A stretch of DNA of 52,339 bases from Methylobacterium dankookense (GTDB taxonomy: Bacteria > Pseudomonadota > Alphaproteobacteria > Rhizobiales > Beijerinckiaceae). Position numbers and translations under genes: made by a program. The notes under the pieces were generated by a model. It searched no databases. It worked only from the letters and a program-made list of their open reading frames with translations, and was not told the DNA's origin. Below, piece by piece: positions 41,045-47,906 of this stretch. Each line of letters begins with the position of its first letter. Positions within the stretch are counted from its first letter, which is position 1. The DNA lies in NCBI RefSeq assembly GCF_902141855.1, contig NZ_CABFVH010000041.1:1-52339 (forward strand). Reading direction: 5' to 3'.

Positions 41045-43117
41045 TCAGAACGGCGCGACGCCGAGCCGGCGCAGGAAGCGCCGGTGGCGGGCGATGACGC
41101 GGGCGGCGGCCACGAGGTCGGCGGCGGCCCGCGCCGTGCACAGCCGGGACGGGCGCGGCTCGGCCGAGGCCGCCTGCACGAGGTCGCGGGCCGCCGCCTC
41201 CAGGCGCCCGGGATGGCCGGCCCGCAAGGCCGCGCGGGCGCGCTCGATCGGCCCGCGCAGGGCATCCGCGGCGCGCAGGCGGTGCATCTGCCCGTGGGCG
41301 CGGGCGGCGGCCGCCTCGATCTGGGCCAGCGCGAAGGCGTGGGCGAGCGCCATCCGGCGCACCGCGCCGCTGCCCGAGCTGTAGCCCGCGAACTGGTACA
41401 GCCGGTCGGCATTGAGGCTGGTGCGCGTGGTGGCATCGCCCCCCTCCCCGGCCAGCGCCCCGGCGAGGTCGCGCCGCGCGGAATCGAGGGCGTAGGCCCG
41501 GTGCTGCGCCGCCGTCACCGGCAGGACGAGGCGCACGGTCAGGAACAGGATGAGGGCCGCCAGCACGACGAGGAAGGCGTTCAGGAAGAAGGTCCCGGCA
41601 TCGTAGCCCTGCGGATTCGAGGGGGCGAGCAGCGCGGGGAAGAAGACGAGGCTGATGAAGCCCACCGTGAAGGTCGGCGGGTTCAGCGCGAGCAGGCAGC
41701 CGAGGAGGATCGGCGGCGCCATGGCGAGCGCGAGCAGGGGAAAGCCCTGGTTGCCGTTGAGGAGCCCGAACAGCACGAGCCCCGCCATCAGGGCGGCGAG
41801 GGGCATGCCCATCAGCACGCCGAGGGCGAATTTGCGCGGGTCCGGCGTCACCGAGGACAGGGAGCAGGTGGCCGCGACCTGGACGAGGGCGAAGGAGCTC
41901 TGCGGCAGCCCGCTGGCGACGAAGAGAGAGGCGGTGATCGCGAAGGCGATCGCCACCCGGAAGGCCGCGCGCAGGGCCACGGGGAAATCGCGGTGGGTCG
42001 GCAGGTCCACGTCCCGCAGGGGCCGGTCCCCGGTCGCGAGCGCGTGCAGGCCGTCCGCGGCGAAGGTCGCGGCGACGACGAAGTCGAGGGCGCGCTGGAG
42101 CAGGGCGATCTCGTCGAGGGGGCGGTCGCCCGCGCGCAGGGATGCGTCCACGAGGTCGCGCAGGCGGGCTGCGAGGGCGGCCATGTCCGGCCCGCCTCCA
42201 GTCTCCCCCGCCCACTCTCCCACAGCCGTGCGGCAGATCGCGAGCGCCTCCTCCGCCTCCGGGCTCGGCTGCGCCAGCTCGGCACGGGCGCGCGCCACCG
42301 CCCGGCTCGCCGCCACCATCGCGTAGAGGGCGGCGATGCCGCTGCGCGCCCCCGCGGCCCGGAAGGAGCCGTCGTCGAGCTCGCCCGCGATGGCGCTGGC
42401 ATCGGCCCGCATCGGCGCGATCCGGGCGATCAGCGCGGCCGCCCACTCGACGCCCGGATCGCCCGCCGCGAAGGCCGCGCGGCAGAAGTCCTGCACCGCC
42501 GCATGGGCGGCGGCGAGCTGCGGGCGCAGAGACCGCCAGGTGCTCGGCGAGGCGAGCGCGTCGTTGATGAAGGTGATGACGACGATCGCCAGCGTGATCG
42601 CCGCGAGCCGCGCCACCGTGGCGTCGAAGCCGTTCTGGGGCGTGTCCAGATGGGCGACGGCGATGATCGCCACCGTGTAGCCCGACAGCATGGCCCCGTA
42701 GGCGCGGGTATCCTGCAGGTACTGCGCCACGAACACGCAGAGGCCGAGCCACAGGGTGAAGGCGACGAGCATCTCCACCCGGTCCTGCCCGAACAGCGCC
42801 AGGAACAGCAGCGACACGGCGCCGCCGAGGATCGTGCCGAGGAGGCGGTAGACCGCCTTCGAGATCGCCTGCCCCCGCTTCGGCTGGGCCAGGATCGCGA
42901 CGCCCACCGCCGCCGAGGAGGTGCTGTCGAGCTGGAGCCAGAAGGCGAGGTAGAGCGCCGCCATCATGGCGACCCAGATCCGGACGGCGAAGGCGAGCGC
43001 CGCGGGTTTCGGCACCCAGGCGTCGAGCCGGTCCAGGGTCCGGTCCAAGGTCCGGTCCGAGATCCGGTCGGGCCGCGTGCCCGCGGGGCTCGCGGCCGCG
43101 GGCGCCGGCTCAGGCAC
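41045..43117 (-). CDS. FUSC-family inner-membrane efflux permease (AaeB-like)
   Basis: A 690-residue permease of the fusaric acid resistance/aromatic acid exporter family. It has two bundles of membrane helices (about 40-180 and 375-510), each followed by a cytoplasmic helical domain. GVAILAQPKRGQAISKAVYRLLGTILGGAVSLLFLALFGQD is the conserved family segment. A GTG start at 43117 overlaps the DUF4345 gene by eight bases. The N-terminus holds a short repeat (DRTLDRTLDRLD). Probable role: efflux of aromatic carboxylates or similar toxic acids. Confidence 0.9.
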   Translation of the reverse strand: MPEPAPAAASPAGTRPDRISDRTLDRTLDRLDAWVPKPAALAFAVRIWVAMMAALYLAFWLQLDSTSSAAVGVAILAQPKRGQAISKAVYRLLGTILGGAVSLLFLALFGQDRVEMLVAFTLWLGLCVFVAQYLQDTRAYGAMLSGYTVAIIAVAHLDTPQNGFDATVARLAAITLAIVVITFINDALASPSTWRSLRPQLAAAHAAVQDFCRAAFAAGDPGVEWAAALIARIAPMRADASAIAGELDDGSFRAAGARSGIAALYAMVAASRAVARARAELAQPSPEAEEALAICRTAVGEWAGETGGGPDMAALAARLRDLVDASLRAGDRPLDEIALLQRALDFVVAATFAADGLHALATGDRPLRDVDLPTHRDFPVALRAAFRVAIAFAITASLFVASGLPQSSFALVQVAATCSLSSVTPDPRKFALGVLMGMPLAALMAGLVLFGLLNGNQGFPLLALAMAPPILLGCLLALNPPTFTVGFISLVFFPALLAPSNPQGYDAGTFFLNAFLVVLAALILFLTVRLVLPVTAAQHRAYALDSARRDLAGALAGEGGDATTRTSLNADRLYQFAGYSSGSGAVRRMALAHAFALAQIEAAAARAHGQMHRLRAADALRGPIERARAALRAGHPGRLEAAARDLVQAASAEPRPSRLCTARAAADLVAAARVIARHRRFLRRLGVAPF

Positions 43118-43511
43118 CGGGGGCGGGCTCCGCCCGGGCGGCGACCCGCGCCTGCCAGAGGCAGAGCAGCGGCGTGATCGCCAGCTCCACCACGAGCGCC
43201 CCGAGCATGGTCAGCGAAGGGATGCCGGTGAGGTAGAGGCCGAGCAGCCGGGCGAGGCCGCCGAGCACGACCACCAGCGTGAGGAAGCGGAACAGCCGCG
43301 TCTTGTGCTCGATCCCCGGCACGCAGGTCCAGAACAGCACGCCGATGCCGGTGAGCAGGCCCGAAAGGTAGCGGAAATGGCTGTCGGCCGAGACGCTCTC
43401 GACGCCGGGGCTGAGGCCGTTGATGCCGAACAGCACCCCGTAGAGGCCGGCGGCGACGGGCAGAGCCGCCCCGAAAGCCACCACGCGCTGCAGCGCCTGC
43501 CGCTCGTTCAT
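43110..43511 (-). CDS. DUF4345-type membrane protein
   Basis: A 133-residue protein with four predicted helices: VVAFGAALPVAAGLYGVLFGI, FRYLSGLLTGIGVLFWTCVPGIE, FRFLTLVVVLGGLARLLGLYLTGIP and LGALVVELAITPLLCLWQARVA. The spacing of GVESVSADSHFRYLSGLLTGIG and GGLARLLGL fits DUF4345. It is the first gene of the efflux operon by position; its role is unknown. Confidence 0.8.
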   Translation of the reverse strand: MNERQALQRVVAFGAALPVAAGLYGVLFGINGLSPGVESVSADSHFRYLSGLLTGIGVLFWTCVPGIEHKTRLFRFLTLVVVLGGLARLLGLYLTGIPSLTMLGALVVELAITPLLCLWQARVAARAEPAPGA

Positions 43512-43580
43512 CGCGCCCTACAGTCCGGAAGCCTCGCCGTTCCAGAACACGCGAGGTGTCCAACGGTTGCGGTGCGCGCG

Positions 43581-43614
43581 CTTCCCCTCCCCGCAAGGGG
43601 GAGGAGAGCGCGCG
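43581..43614. repeat. Solo end of a family A repeat
   Basis: CTTCCCCTCCCCGCAAGGGGGAGGAGAGCG matches the right-hand end of the long copies; the rest of the element is missing. It lies between two minus-strand genes. Confidence 0.65.
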
Positions 43615-43634
43615 ACGCCCCGCGGCCCGGCTGC

Positions 43635-43943
43635 TCAGGCCTTGCCGCCGCTCTTCAGGCGGGTGTTGCACTTGCTCCAGTATTGCGGCCATTTCGGCCC
43701 CTGCGCGGTCTTCTGCGCGTCGGTGAGGGCGCGCCACTCGGCGCCGCACTGCTTCTGGCGCTCGCGGGCGGCGGCCTGGCCGGGGCTCGGCGCTTTCTCG
43801 GCGGGGGCGGCCTTCTCGGCCGGCTTCTCGGCGGGCGCCGCCTTGGCGGTCGGGGCCTCCTTCGGCGGGTCCTTGGCGAAGGCGGGCGCGGCGAGGAGCA
43901 GCGGCAGGGCCAGCGCGGTGCCGGCGATCAGGCGGTGGAGCAT
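43635..43943 (-). CDS. Small exported Lys/Ala-rich protein with PsiF-like tail
   Basis: A 102-residue protein. A signal peptide (HRLIAGTALALPLLLAAPAFA) is followed by a Lys-Ala-Pro-Glu repeat region (KAAPAEKPAEKAAPAEKAP) and a C-terminal RQKQCGAEWRALTDAQKTAQGPKWPQYWSKCNTRLKSGGKA. The paired cysteines about 30 residues apart recall PsiF-type small periplasmic proteins in Methylobacterium. Function unknown. Confidence 0.65.
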   Translation of the reverse strand: MLHRLIAGTALALPLLLAAPAFAKDPPKEAPTAKAAPAEKPAEKAAPAEKAPSPGQAAARERQKQCGAEWRALTDAQKTAQGPKWPQYWSKCNTRLKSGGKA

Positions 43944-44270
43944 CGGACGATCCGGTGGTTCGAGCCCGCGCCGATTCGGGCGGCGCGACAGGATTGATTT
44001 CAGCCCCAAGCGCGGGAGCCGGCAAGAGCGGGCCGAGGCCCGCCGACAGCCCGCCAACAGGGTGCTATGCGCCGTCGCGCGAACGTGAGCCGCGCATGTG
44101 TGACCTCTGCGTGACCTGAGAGCCGCTTGAGAGCGGCGGCCCATCCGCGCTAGCTTAGCCGTAATGACGGGTGCTGGTGCGCACCGGCTTCGGACTTGCA
44201 GACGCCGCCATCGTCAACAACCTCACGAACCGGCCCGCGCGAGCGGGCGGATTCGAGCCGGAGCCCCGCC
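43944..44270. other. Divergent intergenic region
   Basis: A 327-base region between the divergent exported-protein gene and the GST gene. No repeat family or gene is seen. A short inverted pair GAGAGCCGCTTGAGAGCGGC lies near 44119. Both promoters must be here, but none could be assigned. Confidence 0.4.
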
Positions 44271-44906
44271 ATGGCCGCCGTTACGGCTAAGCCCATCGAC
44301 GTCCACACCTGGAGCACGCCGAACGGCTGGAAGATTCCGATCATGCTGGAGGAGTGCGGGCTCCCCTACCGCGTGGTGCCGGTGAATATCGGCAAGGGCG
44401 AGCAGATGGCGCCCGAGTTCCTGAAACTGTCGCCCAACAACAAGATTCCGGCCATCGTCGACCCCGAGGGCCCGGGCGGGCAGCCGATCACCGTCTTCGA
44501 GTCCGGCGCGATCCTGCAATATCTCGGCCGCAAGACGGGCTGCCTCTATCCGAGCGACGCGCGCGCCCGCGTGGCCGTGGACGAGTGGCTGTTCTGGCAG
44601 GTCGGCGGCTTCGGGCCGATGCTCGGCCAGACCCACCATTTCAAGATCTACGCGCCCGAGAAGATCCCCTACGCCATCGACCGGTTCGAGGCCGAGGCGC
44701 GACGCCTCTACGGCGTGCTCGACGGACGCTTGGCGGAGCGCGACTTCGTGGCGGGCGAGTATTCCATCGCCGACATCGCCATCGCGCCCTGGGCGAAGTT
44801 CCACGGCAAGCAGGGCATCGACCTCTCGGCCTTCTCCAACGTGCGCCGCTGGCTCGACGCGGTGCTCGCCCGCCCCGCCGTCCAACGCGGCCTCGCCGCC
44901 GTCTGA
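44271..44906 (+). CDS. Nu-class glutathione S-transferase (YfcG/YghU-like)
   Basis: A 211-residue GST. The N-terminal thioredoxin fold has HTWSTPNGWKIPIMLEECGLPYRVVPVNIGKGEQ, where the TPN motif replaces the catalytic Tyr/Ser, as in Nu-class disulfide reductases. It continues NNKIPAIVDPEG and VFESGAILQYLGRKTG. The helical domain includes FGPMLGQTHHFKIYAPEKIPYAIDRFEAE. Glutathione is abundant in methylotrophs and this type reduces disulfides. Its TGA stop runs into the family B repeat. Confidence 0.92.
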   Translation: MAAVTAKPIDVHTWSTPNGWKIPIMLEECGLPYRVVPVNIGKGEQMAPEFLKLSPNNKIPAIVDPEGPGGQPITVFESGAILQYLGRKTGCLYPSDARARVAVDEWLFWQVGGFGPMLGQTHHFKIYAPEKIPYAIDRFEAEARRLYGVLDGRLAERDFVAGEYSIADIAIAPWAKFHGKQGIDLSAFSNVRRWLDAVLARPAVQRGLAAV

Positions 44907-45024
44907 TCCCGGGTTTCCAAAGGCCTCAGGCCTTTGGCGGGTCTAGGGCGGAGCCCTGGGAAGGCCGGTCAGGGCTTCGCCCCGACACCCCACCAAAGGG
45001 GTGACCCCTTTGGGATCCCGGATC
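44905..45024. repeat. Four-hairpin repeat with outer stem, copy 2 (family B)
   Basis: Starts GATCCCGGGTTTCCAAAGG as in copy 1 and ends GGGATCCCGGATC. Inner hairpins: CCAAAGGCC/GGCCTTTGG, AGGGC/GCCCT, GGGC/GCCC, and CCAAAGGGGT/ACCCCTTTGG. It lies between GST and the deformylase-like gene, touching both stop codons. Confidence 0.82.
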
Positions 45025-45516
45025 TCAGCGTTGCTTGGCGTAGCGCTTGAGGGTGCGCTCGCGGCGGAGACGCGACAGGCGCTCGATCCAGAAGATGCCG
45101 TCGAGCTGGTCGATCTCGTGCTGCAGGCAGGCGCCGCGGAAGCCGTCGGCCTCCTCCTCCCGCTCGGAGCCGTCGAGGTCGCGGTAGCGCACCCGAACGC
45201 GCGCCGCCCGCTCCACCATCTCCGAGACGCCCGGCATCGAGACGCTGCCCTCGCGTGCTTCCGCGCGCTCGGGGGAGGCCTCGACGATCTCCGGGTTGCA
45301 GTAGAGCGTGGCGGGGCCGCCGGGCTCGGGCCGCAGCACCACGAGGCGCAGGGCCACGCCGATATGCGCCGCCGTCAGCCCCGCCGCCATCGCGGCGTCG
45401 AGGGTGTCGGAGAGGTCCTGCGCCAGGGCGCGCAGGTCGGCGTCGAAGGCCGTCACCGGCGCGCAGGGCGCGCGCAGGCGCGGATCGGGATAGCGGACGA
45501 GTGGGCGCGCCGGCAC
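45025..45516 (-). CDS. Peptide deformylase-like protein lacking key metal ligands
   Basis: A 163-residue protein with the full PDF fold pattern: VRYPDPRLRAPCAPV at the start, AAGLTAAHIG (45-53), REGSVSMPGV (88-97) and QHEIDQLDGIFW (132-143). In active deformylases these are GxGLAAPQIG, EGCLSxP and QHExDHLxG. Here Gln is His51, the metal-binding Cys is Ser91 and the second metal His is Gln137. Only His133 and Glu134 remain. It should not bind Fe/Ni in the usual way. A GTG start at 45516 is likely. No fmt or other def gene is adjacent. Its function is unknown; it may be a nonenzymatic binder or a divergent hydrolase. Confidence 0.85.
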   Translation of the reverse strand: MPARPLVRYPDPRLRAPCAPVTAFDADLRALAQDLSDTLDAAMAAGLTAAHIGVALRLVVLRPEPGGPATLYCNPEIVEASPERAEAREGSVSMPGVSEMVERAARVRVRYRDLDGSEREEEADGFRGACLQHEIDQLDGIFWIERLSRLRRERTLKRYAKQR

Positions 45517-45521
45517 CGGGC

Positions 45522-46115
45522 TCAGCGCACCAGGGCGAGGGAGGCGCCGGATTTGGTGAGCGCGCCGTCGAGGGCGCCGCCGCCCTGGCGCAGCCGCGCC
45601 GCCACGGTGCCGCCGGCCTGATAGAGGTAGACCTCGCCGTCGCGGTAATCCCAGGCCGAGATCTTCGCGAGGTCCTTGTTGGCGCAGCCCGCCGTGCTCG
45701 CCTTGTAGAGGTCGAGGGAGGGCGCGCTCGACAGGGTGACCTTGCAGCTCGCCCCGGTGGCGTCCCGGGCGTCCCAGGAGCCGACCACCGAGGAGCGGCC
45801 GCCTGCGGTGACGGGGGGCGGGGGCGGCGGGGGCGCCACCGGCTCGGCGATGACGTTCGAGCCGGGGGGCGCGGCATTGGCGATCTGGGTGCCGGGGGCG
45901 GGCGGCGGCCCGTCCGGCGCGGCCGAGGCGCCGGGCGGCGGCGCCAGCGGCGAGGCGGTCACGGCACCCGAGGGGATCGCCGGGATCGGCGCGTCGAGGG
46001 AGGCCTGGGGGCCGGGCGCCCGGGTGCGCGGCCCCTCGACGCGGCTCGAGGAGCAGGCGCCGAGGCTGAGCGCGAGGGCGAGGGCGAACGGTGTCGACAG
46101 GTACAGGCGCGGCAT
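45522..46115 (-). CDS. AprI/Inh-type protease-inhibitor-like lipoprotein
   Basis: A 197-residue lipoprotein. The signal ends at the lipobox LSLGAC. A long disordered Pro/Ala-rich linker (about 25-105, including PPPPPPP) leads to an Inh-type eight-stranded barrel: SSVVGSWDARDATGASCKVTLSSAPSLDLYKASTAGCANKDLAKISAWDYRDGEVYLYQAGGTVAARL. Two cysteines may form the family's disulfide. Inh proteins inhibit secreted metalloproteases, but no protease gene is near, so it could serve another envelope role. The next gene on the strand begins six bases later. Confidence 0.82.
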   Translation of the reverse strand: MPRLYLSTPFALALALSLGACSSSRVEGPRTRAPGPQASLDAPIPAIPSGAVTASPLAPPPGASAAPDGPPPAPGTQIANAAPPGSNVIAEPVAPPPPPPPVTAGGRSSVVGSWDARDATGASCKVTLSSAPSLDLYKASTAGCANKDLAKISAWDYRDGEVYLYQAGGTVAARLRQGGGALDGALTKSGASLALVR

Positions 46116-46440
46116 CGACCTCTGGTCCCGAAACCCGCGCCGCGGAGGTGGCTGCGGCGCGCCCGCCTGACTTCGCCCCAAATGCGATGCCCGCAAGGCG
46201 AGCGGCCGAGCTTTGGCCGGCAAAGCCCCCTGCCCTCCGCCTTTTCCACCGGGTGTGGCGGGTGGGCCGCACCTCCCGGGCCGGGGCCGCCCGCCCGCTG
46301 TGGACGGGTTCCGGCGTCGTCGTGAAGCAAGTCGACGAATTCGATCTGGAACAACTCGAAAACATCGCGCTTGCAAAAGCATTGTCGCGCAGTCAGACCG
46401 CCTCGCCCGTCTTCAGGTCGGGCTGGGGAGGTCTTGTGCT
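46116..46440. other. Intergenic region before pseudoazurin
   Basis: A 325-base region, divergent between the inhibitor-like lipoprotein and pseudoazurin. It contains one possible 40-codon frame (46322-46444). No repeat or clear promoter was seen. Confidence 0.4.
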
Positions 46441-46444
46441 ATGA
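46322..46444 (+). CDS. Possible leader peptide upstream of pseudoazurin
   Basis: A 40-residue frame, GTG start, VKQVDEFDLEQLENIALAKAL continuing SRSQTASPVFRSGWGGLVL. Its TGA overlaps the pseudoazurin ATG (ATGA), the spacing of translationally coupled genes. The first half is acidic and helical, unlike random GC-rich frames, but the upstream ribosome site is weak. Confidence 0.3.
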   Translation: MKQVDEFDLEQLENIALAKALSRSQTASPVFRSGWGGLVL

Positions 46445-46899
46445 TTGGACTTGTTAAAAACCACGCATCCGGGCTGGTTGCCGCGCTCCTGCTCGCATCC
46501 GTCGGGGCGGTGGCGGATGCGCGCGCCGCGGAAATCGTCGTGAAGACGCTCAACAGCGGGCCGGGCGGCGCGATGGTCTTCGATCCGGCCTTCGTGAAGC
46601 TCGCGCCCGGCGACACGATCAAGCTCGTGCCCACCGACAAGGGGCACAACATCGAGACGATCAAGGGCATGGCCCCGGAGGGCGCGCCGGTCGTCAAGAC
46701 GGTGGTCGGCAAGGAGGAGACGCTGAGCTTCGACAAGCCGGGCATCTACGGCTTCAAGTGCTCGCCCCACTACCTGATGGGCATGGTCGCCCTGGTGGTG
46801 GTCGGCGACGACACGAGCAACCTGGAGGCCGCCAAGGCGGTCCAGCACGGCAAGCTCGCCCAGAAGCGCTTCGATCCGCTCTTCGCGCAAGTCCAGTAG
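46441..46899 (+). CDS. Pseudoazurin (type 1 copper protein)
   Basis: A 152-residue periplasmic blue copper protein. A signal peptide ends at ADARAAE. The mature domain starts IVVKTLNSGPGGAMVFDPAFVKLAPGDTIKLVPTDKGHNIETI with the first copper His, and ends with YGFKCSPHYLMGMVALVVVG, which supplies Cys, His and Met ligands. GGGGAGG precedes the ATG. It can carry electrons to or from c-type cytochromes and quinoprotein or denitrifying enzymes; partner unknown here. Confidence 0.95.
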   Translation: MIGLVKNHASGLVAALLLASVGAVADARAAEIVVKTLNSGPGGAMVFDPAFVKLAPGDTIKLVPTDKGHNIETIKGMAPEGAPVVKTVVGKEETLSFDKPGIYGFKCSPHYLMGMVALVVVGDDTSNLEAAKAVQHGKLAQKRFDPLFAQVQ

Positions 46900-46921
46900 C
46901 GAAGGTCCGGTCGGCGGCCGG

Positions 46922-46965
46922 CCGGGGCGCTCCCGCCCCGGCTGCCATTTCGGCGGAGAGCGCTC
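46922..46965. terminator. Hairpin plus solo family D arm between pseudoazurin and sdhB
   Basis: CCGGGGCG (46922-46929) and CGCCCCGG (46934-46941) form an 8-bp stem with loop CTCC between two convergent genes. It is followed by TTCGGCGGAGAGCGC (46949-46963), identical to the right arm of the family D repeat at 37907-37921. Confidence 0.6.
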
Positions 46966-46974
46966 CGGGCGGGA

Positions 46975-47799
46975 TCAGACCTCCCGCTCGACCATCATCT
47001 TCTTGATCTCGGCGATGGCCTTGGCCGGGTTCAGGTTCTTCGGGCAGGTATTGGCGCAGTTCATGATCGTGTGGCAGCGGTAGAGCCGGAACGGGTCGTG
47101 CAGCCCGTCGAGCCGCTCGCCCGTGTTCTCGTCGCGCGAGTCGATCAGCCAGCGATAGGCCTGGAGCAGGGCGGCGGGCCCCAGGAAGCGGTCGCCGTTC
47201 CACCAGTAGCTTGGGCAGCTCGTGGTGCAGCAGGCACAGAGGATGCACTCGTAGAGGCCGTCGAGGCGGGCGCGGTCCTCCGGCGTCTGGCGCCATTCCT
47301 TCTCGGGGGCCGGGGTCTCGGTCTGCAGCCAGGGCTCGATCGCGGCGTGCTGGGCAAAGAAGTTGGTCAGGTCCGGCACCAGATCCTTCAGCACCGGCAT
47401 GTGCGGCAGCGGGTAGATCCGGATCGCGCCGTCCTTGTCCTTGCGGGTGAGGATCGGCAGCGCGTTGTCGGGGCTCTTGCACTCGTCGATGCCCATCGTG
47501 CAGGCGAGCGTGTTCTGCCCCTCGATGTTCATGGCGCAGGAGCCGCAGATGCCCTCGCGGCAGGAGCGGCGGAAGACCAGCGTCGAGTCGACCGTGTTCT
47601 TGATCCACAGCAGCGCGTCGAGCACCATCGGCCCGCAATCGTCGCGGTCGACCTGATAGGTGTCGATGCGCGGATTGGCGCCGTCATCCGGGTTCCAGCG
47701 GTAGATCCGGAAGGTCTGGAGGTTCTTGGCCCCCGCCGGCGCCGGCCAGGACTTGCCCTCGCGGAGCTGCGAGTTCTTGGGGAGGGAGAATTGGGCCAT
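46975..47799 (-). CDS. sdhB: Succinate dehydrogenase iron-sulfur subunit
   Basis: A 274-residue SdhB linking FAD to quinone. The [2Fe-2S] site is RSCREGICGSCAMNIEG, the [4Fe-4S] site CILCACCTTSCP, and the [3Fe-4S] site CHTIMNCANTCPKNL. It is the last gene of sdhCDAB, 107 bases after sdhA. The spacer carries a GGCGCGG/CCGCGCC hairpin (47860-47876) that may adjust sdhB expression. Confidence 0.97.
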   Translation of the reverse strand: MAQFSLPKNSQLREGKSWPAPAGAKNLQTFRIYRWNPDDGANPRIDTYQVDRDDCGPMVLDALLWIKNTVDSTLVFRRSCREGICGSCAMNIEGQNTLACTMGIDECKSPDNALPILTRKDKDGAIRIYPLPHMPVLKDLVPDLTNFFAQHAAIEPWLQTETPAPEKEWRQTPEDRARLDGLYECILCACCTTSCPSYWWNGDRFLGPAALLQAYRWLIDSRDENTGERLDGLHDPFRLYRCHTIMNCANTCPKNLNPAKAIAEIKKMMVEREV

Positions 47800-47906
47800 C
47801 TGTCAGGGGATCCTGTCGCTGGTCAGGGCGCCGCGAGAGCGGCCTCTCCCTGGAGGCCCGGCGCGGGTTCCGCGCCGTTGGCCGAGCTTGAAACGGACCT
47901 TGCGCC

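Noticed and set aside
43030..43075. Short tandem repeat GGTCCGGTCC in the FUSC gene
   Set aside because: Encodes DRTLDRTLDR in frame within the N-terminal tail; likely simple local duplication without special role.
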